Assembly (NCBI RefSeq): GCF_015704895.1
Contig: NZ_JADQWB010000004.1
Location: forward strand, 124,001 to 188,000
DNA length: 64,000 nt
DNA from: Agrobacterium leguminum
GTDB lineage: Bacteria; Pseudomonadota; Alphaproteobacteria; Rhizobiales; Rhizobiaceae
Direction: 5' to 3'
The notes beneath the pieces are model-generated. The model saw nothing but the letters and a program-made list of their open reading frames with translations. It was not told where the DNA came from and searched no databases. The translations under genes were made by a program, and so were the position numbers. Shown piece after piece: positions 1 to 8,473 of this stretch; position 1 is the first letter of the stretch; every line of letters begins with the position of its first letter.

Positions 1-459
1 CAACGGCTTGCCACTGAGCTGGGACCATGGAGCTGGTGGATCGTCGCCTTCGTGCTTCTGGCCGCCGAACTCATCGCTCCCGGCGTGTTCCTGATCTGGA
101 TTGGCCTCGCCGCGCTGGTCATCGGCGCGGTCTCGCTGCTTTTGTGGGATGCGGCATTCTGGGCCTGGCAATTGCAGCTGGTGCTGTTTGCCGCGCTTTC
201 CGTCGTCTTCGCCCTGCTCGGCCGGAAATATTTCGGCAGGAACCGGGCGGCAAGCGACGAACCCTTCCTCAACCAGCGAGAGGCAAGCCTTGTCGGCCGC
301 ACCGCGACCCTTCAGGAACCGATTGTCGAAGGGCGTGGCCGCATCAGGCTGGACGATACCTGGTGGCCGGTCAACGGCGAAGACCTGCCGGCCGGCACCC
401 GGGTGAGGATCGCTTCCGCACGCGGACGCACGCTGACAATCGAGCCGTTGGACCGATAG
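1..459 (+). CDS. NfeD-like membrane protein, 3' part (5' end outside window)
   Basis: The frame is open from base 1, so the gene begins upstream of the window; the first in-window GTG at 52 is not a credible start because residues before it (around LGPWSWWIVAFVLL) already belong to the first membrane segment. Two hydrophobic segments (about residues 13-30 and 35-60 of the visible part) are followed by a soluble C-terminal domain of about 65 residues rich in beta strands (VGRTATLQEPIVEGRGRI), the OB-fold of the short NfeD family. Family knowledge: NfeD proteins are usually encoded next to a stomatin/SPFH (QmcA-type) gene and are linked to membrane quality control; the partner would lie just left of the window. 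The gene ends convergently 34 bp from kdsD. Confidence 0.85.
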   Translation, partial: QRLATELGPWSWWIVAFVLLAAELIAPGVFLIWIGLAALVIGAVSLLLWDAAFWAWQLQLVLFAALSVVFALLGRKYFGRNRAASDEPFLNQREASLVGRTATLQEPIVEGRGRIRLDDTWWPVNGEDLPAGTRVRIASARGRTLTIEPLDR

Positions 460-493
460 ATTCAGACCAGCTTTTTCAGGATCGGCGGTGGCT

Positions 494-1489
494 TCAAGCC
501 ACGCCAATTCTCAAGAGATCGTGGAAATGCACCAGCCCGATGGGCCGGTTGTCGTCATCGATGACAATCAGCGCGCCAATGTGGAATTTTTCCAGCGTCG
601 CCAGCGCGCTCGTCGCCAGCACCGATTTTTTGACGGTCTTCGGCGTGCGGGTCATGATGTCGTCGACCGTCATCTCGGCGAGGTTGCGCGACAGGTTGCG
701 CGCCATATCGCCCTCGGTGACGATGCCGCACAGGCGGCCATCCTCGTCCAGAATGCCGACACAGCCGAAATGCTTGCGGGAGAGAACCCCGACCGCTTCC
801 GGCATGGCCGTTCCCTTGTTGACCAGCGGCACACGATCGCCGGTATGCATGATATCGCTGACCAGCGTCAGGCTCGCCCCCAGTTTGCCGCCGGGATGAA
901 ACACCTTGAAATCGCCCGCCGTAAAATTGCGCGCCTCCAGCAGTGCAACGGCAAGGGCATCGCCCAGCGCAAGCTGCATCAACGTAGAGGTCGTAGGCGC
1001 AAGGCCGAGCGGGCAGGCTTCCTGCTCATTGGGAACCAGCAGCACGATATCGGAAGCCTGCGCCAGCGATGAATTTTCCGAACAGGTGAGCGCGATCAGC
1101 GGAATGGAGAAACGGCGCGAATAGTTGATGATGCTGCGCAGTTCCGCGCTTTCGCCGCCCTTGGAAATGGCCAGCACCACATCATCGCCGCCGATCATGC
1201 CCAGATCGCCGTGATTGGCCTCCGCCGCATGCACAAAAAAGGCAGGCGTTCCGGTGGAGGCGAAGGTGGCGGCAAGCTTCGCGCCTATGTGGCCGCTTTT
1301 CCCGACCCCGGTAATGATGAGACGGCCATTGGACTGGCCGATGGTCTCGATCGCTTTGCAGAAGGGGTCGGAAAGACCGTTCCTCAGAGCATCCTCAAGG
1401 GCGGCAAGGCCAGCCCGCTCCATCGAAATCGTCCGCACGGCGGATTCGATGGCATTGTCTTCGACCAGTTTGACGGCGCGCGTAATCAT
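494..1489 (-). CDS. kdsD: D-arabinose-5-phosphate isomerase (KpsF/GutQ family)
   Basis: 331 aa, the usual length of the KdsD/KpsF/GutQ family. Residues about 40-175 form a SIS sugar-isomerase domain with the phosphosugar motif TGVGKSGHIGAK and the downstream SKGGES segment; residues about 205-262 and 272-330 are two CBS domains. The enzyme converts ribulose-5-phosphate to arabinose-5-phosphate, the first step to Kdo for lipopolysaccharide or capsule. ATG at 1489 is used; an internal Met about 20 residues later is possible but would cut the N-terminal helix. It stands alone, so it is probably the housekeeping Kdo isomerase rather than a capsule-cluster copy. Confidence 0.93.
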   Translation of the reverse strand: MITRAVKLVEDNAIESAVRTISMERAGLAALEDALRNGLSDPFCKAIETIGQSNGRLIITGVGKSGHIGAKLAATFASTGTPAFFVHAAEANHGDLGMIGGDDVVLAISKGGESAELRSIINYSRRFSIPLIALTCSENSSLAQASDIVLLVPNEQEACPLGLAPTTSTLMQLALGDALAVALLEARNFTAGDFKVFHPGGKLGASLTLVSDIMHTGDRVPLVNKGTAMPEAVGVLSRKHFGCVGILDEDGRLCGIVTEGDMARNLSRNLAEMTVDDIMTRTPKTVKKSVLATSALATLEKFHIGALIVIDDDNRPIGLVHFHDLLRIGVA

Positions 1490-1601
1490 GGCCGACTGTT
1501 ACTCTTTCAGCTGGAATAAGTCCACTCTCCAGCCGACAGGCACCGGGTTTTAGTCGATGTCGCCCGAAAATGTTCGACGGTTTCGGTACAGCGGCATGTC
1601 A

Positions 1602-1967
1602 TCAATGACGCCGATCCGGCGGAGAAATCTCCTCCATCGTTCCAAGCCGCTTGAAAGGGATGTTTTCCTCGTCGACCAGATATCGCCCGAGCGTCCTTAC
1701 CCATGAGACCGAGCCGTCGCTGCGGCGCACGGCATATTCCTGATTATAAAAACTCGCGGCCTTTAGGGTAATCAAAGCCGTTTCGATCACACGGTTTCGA
1801 TGATCCAGGTCCACTTTTTCAAGCATCTGAAAAATGCTGATGCCCTGCATCGCCTGCCGCAGTGGAATCCCGAAGAGTTCAGCACATACTTCGTCTAGAT
1901 AGAAACGGTCATTGGTAATATCCCAACAATAAAAACCGACCTGCTTGGTGTTCAAAACGGGATTCAT
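1602..1967 (-). CDS. Small stand-alone PAS-domain protein
   Basis: 121 aa that form almost exactly one PAS fold (PAS_3/PAC type): N-terminal YCWDITNDRFYLDEVCAELFG strand-helix segment, central helix FQMLEKVDLDHRNRV, and the C-terminal beta hairpin RRSDGSVSWVRTLGRYL. No kinase, cyclase or DNA-binding domain follows, so the protein must act by binding a partner or a small ligand. It is preceded by more than 400 bp of AT-rich sequence, and the next gene downstream (kdsD) is 112 bp away, so it is probably monocistronic. Function unknown; such one-domain PAS proteins occur in many alphaproteobacteria as accessory sensors. Confidence 0.75.
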   Translation of the reverse strand: MNPVLNTKQVGFYCWDITNDRFYLDEVCAELFGIPLRQAMQGISIFQMLEKVDLDHRNRVIETALITLKAASFYNQEYAVRRSDGSVSWVRTLGRYLVDEENIPFKRLGTMEEISPPDRRH

Positions 1968-2386
1968 GAAACGACGCTGTCACACAAAATAAAATTCAAT
2001 ACCACTTGCTGAGCAATAGAAGATCAGCCCCTATAAACTATAGGGCGATTCCGTGCCGAATTGAAACGTTTTAATCTTCTCATATTAGGAATATTTTGCA
2101 TTCTTGACCATTTTCCTCCAGTCATGGTGATGGGTGAAATCGGCCCACCGGGTCCGATGATCGGCGCCGTTGGCTTTGCGCCCCTGCCATAACACTGAAA
2201 TCCCGGCGATCTTTATCAACTGTTAACCATAAAAAACCTATTGTTAAAGCGATGTTAAAACTTGCGTCGCCTGTCTGGTCCCTGGTTTCTTCACGTCATT
2301 TCATCGGCCTGTCACTCATCGGGCCTGAGGAGATGTCTTGGTGGTCCTTCGATCCGGCATCGGCCAAACTCGCCGGGTGAAAAGGA
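1968..2386. promoter_or_regulatory. 419-bp AT-rich divergent intergenic region
   Basis: Noncoding stretch between the divergent PAS gene and the outer membrane protein gene. It is clearly more AT-rich than its surroundings. The half next to the outer membrane gene contains three TGTTAA hexamers (2221, 2242, 2253) and a CtrA-like box described separately. I see no RNA gene or terminator in it. A short frame beginning ATG at 2333 right after GAGGAG ends at a TGA at 2378, in phase with the ATG at 2387. Confidence 0.6.
2244..2258 (+). promoter_or_regulatory. Candidate CtrA box (TTAA-N7-TTAA)
   Basis: TTAA at 2244-2247, seven bases, then TTAA at 2255-2258, the spacing of the full CtrA recognition motif of alphaproteobacteria. 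A third TTAA, followed by CC as in the consensus, lies at 2223. The box is 129 bp upstream of the outer membrane protein start. Binding by CtrA is inferred. Confidence 0.45.
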
Positions 2387-3886
2387 ATGAACGTGAAGGG
2401 CACCGCCACACGTCTGCCGACGTCGCGGAAAGCAGCAACCCTGCTGCTCGCCTGCACGATTTTTTACCCGCAGGGAAACACCTTCGCGCAGACTGCAACG
2501 ACAGCCGTACCCGTATTGCCGGGCGCCGCTTCTGCCGTCGACGGAGCAGCTTCACCCACGCCGGCGACAGACAATGGGGTGAGCACTGGCACTGTCCCGG
2601 CCACTGCTACGCCCACGCCCGCACCGCAACTCTGGCGTCCGTCCAGCAATCCCGGCGATCCGATTTACGAACAGCAGGACGAAGCGGGCCAACCCTATGC
2701 CGAGGCAGAAAACCCCTATGAGCCGACGGTGGACGGTGGCGAAAATCCACGGATAGCGACCGAACCCGGCCAGACGCCCGGCATCCGGCTCGGCACATTT
2801 CTGCTGCGGCCTTCGATCAGCCAGACGATCAATACGGAAAAGCAGACGAATACCGGCGGTCCTTCCAGACGCAACTATCTGACGACAGGCATACGCGGTA
2901 CGCTCACCAGCGACTGGTCCCGCCACGCTTTGACGGTGACGGGCGACGGCGCCTGGGAGAGGAACTTCGGCAGCGACAAGGACGGCGAAGAACCCCGGGC
3001 CAGGATAGAGGCCGATCTGCGCCTTGATCTCGGCGAAGAAACGATGGCCAACCTCAAGGCCGGTTACGAATTCAGCCGCGAAGACACGACGGACCCCAAT
3101 GCTCTCACCGGCGCTGCCGTGCAGGGCGGCGAACACCGCTTCACCACCAGCGCATCGATAGAGCGGGATTTCGGCAAGCTGCGCGGCCTGGCGGCGCTCG
3201 ATCTCTCGCGCACGGTCTATACGGACGCGAAAGGCGTCGACGGCCGGCCGATCAGCCTCAGCGACCGTGATCAGAACGGCGCGAACCTACGTGGACGTAT
3301 CGGTTATGAATTGTCGCCGGCCCTCATCCCCTTCCTCGAGTTGAATGCCGGGATGACCAAATATGACAGGCGTCTCGACAATTCGGGCTATGCCCGCTCC
3401 TCCAATGCCTATGGGGCGAAGGTCGGCGCGGAAGTCGATCTTGGCGAGAAGACCCGCGGCGAGGCCGCCATCGGCTATCTGCGCAAGCAATATGACGACG
3501 ATCGCCTCGCCTCGATCGGCGCATTGACGCTGGATGGCGAACTCAACTGGTCACCCCAGCGCGGCACGAATGTCAATCTTGGCCTGCGCACGACGATAGA
3601 GGACTTTGCCGGCGGACCACAGGGTGGCTGGGTTTCCTATCGGCTGGATGCCGGTCTGACCCACGAATTGCGCAGCAACCTCGTTGCCCGCCTGACGGGG
3701 CAGATCGTGCATCGCACATTCCCCTCTTCCGACACGGAAAATGCCGTGGAATATACCGCAGGCGCCGGCCTGACCTGGGGACTGAACCGCTATCTCGACC
3801 TGACGGCGGATGTCAGTTACCAGTGGACGCCGGTTTACGACAGCAGTGAGCTGCGCGTCGGCGCAGGACTTGTCCTCAAGCGATAG
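2387..3886 (+). CDS. Outer membrane beta-barrel protein (putative beta-barrel porin 2 type)
   Basis: 499 aa with a long signal peptide (positively charged start, hydrophobic ATLLLACTIFY, cleavage probably after FAQ near residue 35). A low-complexity Thr/Pro/Ala-rich linker up to about residue 110 is followed by many amphipathic strands of 8-12 residues separated by charged turns, ending in a strand (ELRVGAGLVLKR) as expected of a barrel. This matches the rhizobial outer membrane family often found near exopolysaccharide genes; galU/exoN is convergent next door. The start was chosen because of AAAGGA just upstream and because an in-frame TGA at 2378 blocks any extension. Exact cargo is unknown: a porin or a polysaccharide export pore are both possible. 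Confidence 0.8.
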   Translation: MNVKGTATRLPTSRKAATLLLACTIFYPQGNTFAQTATTAVPVLPGAASAVDGAASPTPATDNGVSTGTVPATATPTPAPQLWRPSSNPGDPIYEQQDEAGQPYAEAENPYEPTVDGGENPRIATEPGQTPGIRLGTFLLRPSISQTINTEKQTNTGGPSRRNYLTTGIRGTLTSDWSRHALTVTGDGAWERNFGSDKDGEEPRARIEADLRLDLGEETMANLKAGYEFSREDTTDPNALTGAAVQGGEHRFTTSASIERDFGKLRGLAALDLSRTVYTDAKGVDGRPISLSDRDQNGANLRGRIGYELSPALIPFLELNAGMTKYDRRLDNSGYARSSNAYGAKVGAEVDLGEKTRGEAAIGYLRKQYDDDRLASIGALTLDGELNWSPQRGTNVNLGLRTTIEDFAGGPQGGWVSYRLDAGLTHELRSNLVARLTGQIVHRTFPSSDTENAVEYTAGAGLTWGLNRYLDLTADVSYQWTPVYDSSELRVGAGLVLKR

Positions 3887-3903
3887 GCTTCGGCCAAAAA
3901 GAA

Positions 3904-3925
3904 ATCCCGGCGCTGAGGCCGGGAT
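3904..3925. terminator. Bidirectional terminator between outer membrane gene and galU
   Basis: Perfect 8-bp stem ATCCCGGC / GCCGGGAT with a 6-base loop. On the minus strand it is followed by TTTCTTTTTGG, a good T-tract for galU; on the plus strand by a weaker T-rich stretch. Confidence 0.8.
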
Positions 3926-3945
3926 CCCGTTTCTGTTCTGGTGGA

Positions 3946-4833
3946 TTATTTCAGCCCGTCGATCAGAGCCTTGATCGGCTCTTCGATCGCAGGGCGAATA
4001 TCGCCACGCTCCAGCGCGAAAGCGACGTTGGCAAGAATGAAACCATCCTTGGCGCCGCAATCGAAGGTCTGGCCACGGAAATGATAGCCGGAGAATTCCT
4101 GCGACTTCGCAAGCGTCAGCATACCGTCCGTCAGCTGGATTTCGTTGCCGGCGCCACGCTCCTGATTTTCGAGAATGTCGAAAATCTCGGGCTGAAGAAT
4201 ATAACGGCCGTTGATGTAGAAATTCGACGGCGCCGTACCCTTGGCAGGCTTTTCGACCATTTCAGTGATCTTGAAACCTTCGCCCACGGCATCACCCACG
4301 CCGACGATACCGTATTTATGCGTCTGGTCGGGAGCGCATTCCTGCACCGCGATGACGTTGCCCTGGGTCTGGTCATAAAGTTCGACCATGCCCTTGAGGC
4401 AGCTTTTCTGCGAATGCATGATCATATCGGGCAAGAGCACAGCGAAAGGCTCGTCACCGACGATATCACGGGCGCACCAGACCGCATGGCCAAGACCGAG
4501 CGGCACCTGCTGGCGCGTGAAGCTCGCGGTGCCCGCCTTGGGCAGAAGGCCGGCCAGCAATGTCAGCTCGGCATTCTTGTTGCGCTCGCGCAGCATCTGT
4601 TCAAGTTCAAATTGAATATCAAAATAATCTTCGATCACCGCCTTGCCGCGGCCGGTGACAAATACAAAATGCTCAATGCCCGCTTCCGCCGCCTCATCGA
4701 CGACGTATTGAATGACCGGCTTGTCGACGACGGTGAGCATTTCTTTCGGAACCGCCTTGGTTGCGGGCAGGAAACGCGTGCCGAGACCTGCGACCGGAAA
4801 TACGGCCTTCCGAATTTTCTTCTGTTCTACCAC
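3946..4833 (-). CDS. galU: UTP--glucose-1-phosphate uridylyltransferase
   Basis: 295 aa, normal for GalU/ExoN. The N-terminal nucleotide-binding signature [17 protein letters not shown] (about residues 17-33) and the conserved KPVIQYVV and VEKP segments are present. It makes UDP-glucose for exopolysaccharide, cyclic glucan and LPS; rhizobial orthologues are called exoN. Start ATG at 4833 is preceded on its strand by GGAGG, giving strong initiation. It is monocistronic, with a bidirectional terminator downstream and a 23-bp palindrome about 46-68 bp upstream of the start codon. Confidence 0.95.
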   Translation of the reverse strand: MVEQKKIRKAVFPVAGLGTRFLPATKAVPKEMLTVVDKPVIQYVVDEAAEAGIEHFVFVTGRGKAVIEDYFDIQFELEQMLRERNKNAELTLLAGLLPKAGTASFTRQQVPLGLGHAVWCARDIVGDEPFAVLLPDMIMHSQKSCLKGMVELYDQTQGNVIAVQECAPDQTHKYGIVGVGDAVGEGFKITEMVEKPAKGTAPSNFYINGRYILQPEIFDILENQERGAGNEIQLTDGMLTLAKSQEFSGYHFRGQTFDCGAKDGFILANVAFALERGDIRPAIEEPIKALIDGLK

Positions 4834-4878
4834 ATATCCCTCCTGAGAGATAAAACTTGATCACAATCCCCGCACGCT

Positions 4879-4901
4879 GTTGTTATTTCAAAAATAACAA
4901 C
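4879..4901. promoter_or_regulatory. 23-bp perfect palindrome upstream of galU
   Basis: GTTGTTATTT and its exact reverse complement AAATAACAAC separated by three bases. It lies in the divergent region between galU and the lytic transglycosylase gene, 46 bp from the galU start, and could be an operator or an early transcript hairpin. No named regulator can be assigned from sequence. Confidence 0.5.
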
Positions 4902-5028
4902 GTTTTGTAAAGGGTGACGCTACCATCTATTAATGGTAAAGAATTTGTTGACGTTCTTTTGTTATCCATGATGACGCCCGATGCGTTTTCGCAATCGAAA
5001 TGACATTCGAGAGAACGAAAGACAGACG

Positions 5029-6252
5029 ATGACAAAGATGATCCTTTCAGATGTCCGCAAATTCGGCTGCATGGTGGTTGCAGGCCTGGCAATCTCGCTG
5101 GCGCCCGTTTCGGCCCGCGCCGATCAGGGATTCCGTCAGTGGATCAACCAGTTCTATGCAACAGCCGCGAAAGAAGGCATTAGCAAGGCGACCTATCAGA
5201 AGGCCTTTGCCGGTGTCAGCGAGCCGGATCCCGACGCGCTGCGCAAAGCCACCTTCCAGCCGGAATTCACCACGCAGATCTGGGATTATCTCGATTCCCG
5301 CGTCAATCCGTACACGGTGCGGATCGGCCGCGAGATGAAGATGAAGCACGCGACGACCCTCAACTGGATCGAGCGCAACTTCAACGTCGACAAGCACATC
5401 ATTCTCGCCATCTGGTCGATGGAATCGAATTACGGCGCGGTTCTCGAAAAGCCGGAGCGGCTGCACAATATCCCGCAGGCGCTGGCCACACTCGCCTACT
5501 CCGATCCCAAACGCGCCAAATTCGCGCGCACGCAATTGATCGCGGCTCTGAAGATCCTCCAGGCGGGCGATGTCACGCCGAAACAGCTGACAGGTTCCTG
5601 GGCGGGCGCGATGGGTCACACACAGTTCATTCCCACCAGCTACCTGCTTTACGCGGTGGATGCGGATGGCAACGGCAAGCGCGACATCTGGCACTCCGTT
5701 CCGGACGCGCTGGCAACCGCGGCCAACCTTCTTTCCAAGAACGGCTGGGAGCCCGGCCGGACCTGGGGTTATGAAACCGCCGTTCCGCGTGGCGGCGCCC
5801 GTTATGAAGGGCAGACGAAGACCATTGCGGAATGGACGAAGCTCGGCTTCGCCCGCCCGAACGGCAAGAACTTCACGCGCGGCTCCGATCGCGCCATGCT
5901 GAAATTGCAGGGCGGGGCAAACGGCCCCGGCTTCCTGATGATGAAGAACTTCTTCACCATCAAGAAATACAACGCATCCGACAGCTATGCGCTCGCCGTC
6001 GGCCTGCTTGCGGATGAGATCGCCGGTTATGGCGGCATGCAGCAGAAATGGCCGCGCCCCGATGGGACGCTGGACATTCGTGAAAAATTCGAGCTGCAGA
6101 CCCGCATGAAGGAACTCGGCTATTATGACGGCGAGGTCGATGGCAACTTCGGCTCCGGGTCGAAAGCCGCCATCAGCGCCATCCAGTCGCGCATGGGTAT
6201 GGAAACCGACGGCCAGCCGTCGCAGCGGTTGCTGAGAGCCCTGCGCAATTGA
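5029..6252 (+). CDS. Lytic murein transglycosylase (MltB-like) with peptidoglycan-binding domain
   Basis: 407 aa from the ATG at 5029. A signal peptide (MVVAGLAISLAPVSARA, cleavage near residue 31) sends it to the periplasm. Residues about 35-330 are the SLT_2/MltB-type catalytic domain with the catalytic Glu132 in IWSMESNYG and the conserved GAMGHTQFIPTSY motif; residues about 345-405 are a PG_binding_1 repeat (LQTRMKELGYYDGEVDGNFG). It cleaves the glycan strand with formation of 1,6-anhydro-muramic acid. A start 48 bases upstream is in frame but adds 16 charged residues before the signal peptide and is rejected. The DUF459 gene follows 63 bp downstream and may be cotranscribed. Confidence 0.92.
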   Translation: MTKMILSDVRKFGCMVVAGLAISLAPVSARADQGFRQWINQFYATAAKEGISKATYQKAFAGVSEPDPDALRKATFQPEFTTQIWDYLDSRVNPYTVRIGREMKMKHATTLNWIERNFNVDKHIILAIWSMESNYGAVLEKPERLHNIPQALATLAYSDPKRAKFARTQLIAALKILQAGDVTPKQLTGSWAGAMGHTQFIPTSYLLYAVDADGNGKRDIWHSVPDALATAANLLSKNGWEPGRTWGYETAVPRGGARYEGQTKTIAEWTKLGFARPNGKNFTRGSDRAMLKLQGGANGPGFLMMKNFFTIKKYNASDSYALAVGLLADEIAGYGGMQQKWPRPDGTLDIREKFELQTRMKELGYYDGEVDGNFGSGSKAAISAIQSRMGMETDGQPSQRLLRALRN

Positions 6253-6315
6253 TAATGTGCCGGTGAATTCGGCGGCGGCGTGAACGCCGCCGATGCATCC
6301 GGAAAGGTTGATGTC

Positions 6316-7551
6316 ATGAGTAGGAAACCTGCGGCAAAGAACGGAAGAACCGGCTGGCGTTTCTGCGCCGTCCTTCTTTCCGCTGTCCTTGCCGTGCCGC
6401 TCGTTCCTTTCGAAAGCTTCGCCCAGGAGCAACGGCGCACCCTGTTTGAAATGCTCTTCGGCAGACCGGTGGGCCGCGATGGCGGATCCGGGCGCGAATA
6501 CCAGCCCCGCAACCGCCGCGACTTTCCGTCTGCTCCGCGCGAAAGATCGGTCACCCGCCCGCAACCCGCCAGAAAAGCGCCCTCTGTGGTGCAGATGCGA
6601 ACCGCAAAGCCGGAACCTGCCGCCAAGCTTGAAAATGCGCGGCGCGTTCTGGTCATCGGCGATTTTCTCGCCGGCGGCATGGGTGAAGAACTGGTCAATG
6701 CCTTCGCCAGTTCGCCTGCAATCGCCGTCGATGTGCGTGCCAATGGTTCTTCCGGCCTCGTCCGTACCGATTATTACGACTGGTTCACCAACCTGCCGCA
6801 ATTCATCAGCGAGACCAAGCCGGCCACCATCGTCATCATGATGGGATCGAACGATCGCCAGCAGATGCAGATCGGCGATATCAGGGAAAAATTCGGCACG
6901 GAGGTCTGGTTCAAGGAATATGAGCGGCGGATCGACGAGCTTCTGGCCCTTGCTGGGCGCCAGAAGGTGCCGCTCTTGTGGGTTGGCCTGCCCGCCTTCC
7001 AGTCGCCGTCGCTTTCGGCCGATCTCGTCGGTTTCAACCGGCTTTATCGCAGCCATGTCGAGAAATATGGCGGCGAATTCGTCGACGTCTGGGACGGTTT
7101 CGTCGATGAGGCGGGAAAATTCGTCATTACCGGCTACGACATGAACGGCCAGCAGGCGCGCCTGCGCGAGGCTGATGGCATCGGCATGACCCAGGCCGGC
7201 AAACGCAAGCTTGCATTTTACGTCGAAAAATTCGTGCGCAGGCACCTCGATAGCGCCGGGCCGGACCTCGTGAAACTGGACGGTAGCAATCTGCCGGCGC
7301 TCACCTCCCTGCCCGCGCTCGGCATCGATGCCGGGCAGGTGCGCACCCAGCCTATCAGCCTCACCGATCCCAATCTCGATGGCGGCGACAAGCTGCTGGG
7401 CGATGCCCCTTTGACCGCCGGACCGACACGCGTATCCGTGGTGGAATCGCCACGCGAAAGGCTGACCAAGCGGGGCGAGATGGCCGATGCACCGGCAGGC
7501 CGCATCGATGACTATCGTGTGGCGCCCGATACCACACAGGCAAAACAATAA
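6316..7551 (+). CDS. DUF459 SGNH-fold periplasmic protein
   Basis: 411 aa starting at ATG 6316, chosen because GGAAAGG lies 8 bases upstream and because the signal peptide (FCAVLLSAVLAVPLV...FAQ) then begins correctly. After a basic Pro/Arg linker, residues about 110-320 match the DUF459 SGNH-hydrolase-like fold: block I reads VLVIGDFLAGGMGEEL and block III reads IVIMMGSNDRQQM. The usual catalytic Ser of GDS is Phe here, and the C-terminal DxxH block reads DGIGMTQAG, so the His is also absent. The likely role is binding or a modified acyl-ester chemistry in the envelope, next to a murein hydrolase. The C-terminal 70 residues are Pro/Asp-rich and probably disordered. Confidence 0.8.
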   Translation: MSRKPAAKNGRTGWRFCAVLLSAVLAVPLVPFESFAQEQRRTLFEMLFGRPVGRDGGSGREYQPRNRRDFPSAPRERSVTRPQPARKAPSVVQMRTAKPEPAAKLENARRVLVIGDFLAGGMGEELVNAFASSPAIAVDVRANGSSGLVRTDYYDWFTNLPQFISETKPATIVIMMGSNDRQQMQIGDIREKFGTEVWFKEYERRIDELLALAGRQKVPLLWVGLPAFQSPSLSADLVGFNRLYRSHVEKYGGEFVDVWDGFVDEAGKFVITGYDMNGQQARLREADGIGMTQAGKRKLAFYVEKFVRRHLDSAGPDLVKLDGSNLPALTSLPALGIDAGQVRTQPISLTDPNLDGGDKLLGDAPLTAGPTRVSVVESPRERLTKRGEMADAPAGRIDDYRVAPDTTQAKQ

Positions 7552-7798
7552 GCCCTTTCGCAGCGGCCTGACCGCCCCGCAGCGGGCGTAATGTTTAGGC
7601 AATCCGCACATGACAGGATAGGTGAAGCTTTGCAGGAATGCGGGGTTGGCCATCCACCATCACCGCTCCCCTTTTTGCATGGCGACATCTATTTGACGGC
7701 GACGCCTCGCTTGTCCGTAGCGTCAGCGGCGCCGTCGTTTTTTGCCTTTCGCCGCGCCCCTTTCCGGAAGGTACGCCGGACAATACCGAGATGAATTC

Positions 7799-8473
7799 AT
7801 GCGCCTGCTGCTTGTTGAAGACGAACGCGAAATGGCAGCAGCCCTGTCCGCCGCGCTCCACCGGTTCGATATTATCGTGGATACGGTCGGCACGCTCGAT
7901 CTTGCCCGTCACGCCATCATGGATGGCGTCCACGATCTTGTCGTGCTCGACCGGCAATTGCCGGATGGTGACGGCATCCAGCTTATCGAAGATTTGCGGC
8001 TTCTGCCCGTCACTCCCCCCGTTATCGTACTGACGGCGCAGGGGGCGCTTGTGGATCGCGTGAATGGCCTGAACCTCGGTGCGGACGATTATCTGGCCAA
8101 GCCATTTGCTGTCGAGGAACTGCTTGCACGCATTCGCGCCCTGATGCGCCGCCCGGCCGGCGCCGTGACGATGACGGCAAAACTGGGCAGGCTGGAATTC
8201 TGCTTCGAAACCCGCGAAGTGCGCATCAAGGGCGAATTCCTTCCGCTGACGAGACGCGAACTGCTGATCCTCGAAGCCCTGTTGCGGCGACAGGGCAGAA
8301 CGGTGCTGCGCTCATTGCTTGAGGAAGCCGTTTATAATTTCGACGATGAGATCCAGTCCAATGCACTCGATTCCCATATTTCCCGCTTGCGCCGCAAATT
8401 GGCGGCCGCGGATGCGGGCCTTGAGGTCCACGGCATTCGCGGCGTCGGTTACCTGCTGAGGGCAACTTCGTGA
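7799..8473 (+). CDS. OmpR-family response regulator
   Basis: 224 aa. Receiver domain about residues 1-115 with phospho-acceptor Asp51 in VVLDRQLPDGDG, acidic pair E7 D8, Thr79 and Lys101 in LAKPF; C-terminal winged helix (about 130-222) ending ISRLRRKLAA...GIRGVGYLL. The start ATG 7799 gives the standard MRLLLVEDE opening; upstream codons in frame do not fit a receiver. The kinase gene overlaps its end by four bases (GTGA), so they are translationally coupled. The input signal is unknown; the sequence is of the general QseB/TctD type and cannot be named further. Confidence 0.93.
   Translation: MRLLLVEDEREMAAALSAALHRFDIIVDTVGTLDLARHAIMDGVHDLVVLDRQLPDGDGIQLIEDLRLLPVTPPVIVLTAQGALVDRVNGLNLGADDYLAKPFAVEELLARIRALMRRPAGAVTMTAKLGRLEFCFETREVRIKGEFLPLTRRELLILEALLRRQGRTVLRSLLEEAVYNFDDEIQSNALDSHISRLRRKLAAADAGLEVHGIRGVGYLLRATS

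Noticed and set aside
4948-4976. Sigma-70 promoter TTGACG before the lytic transglycosylase
   Set aside because: No acceptable -10 hexamer lies at 16-18 bp, so the match is only a half-site.
5047-7653. 868-codon open frame antisense to the transglycosylase and DUF459 genes
   Set aside because: Long antisense frames are common in GC-rich codon-biased genes; the plus-strand genes have signal peptides, ribosome sites and known domains, while this frame has none.
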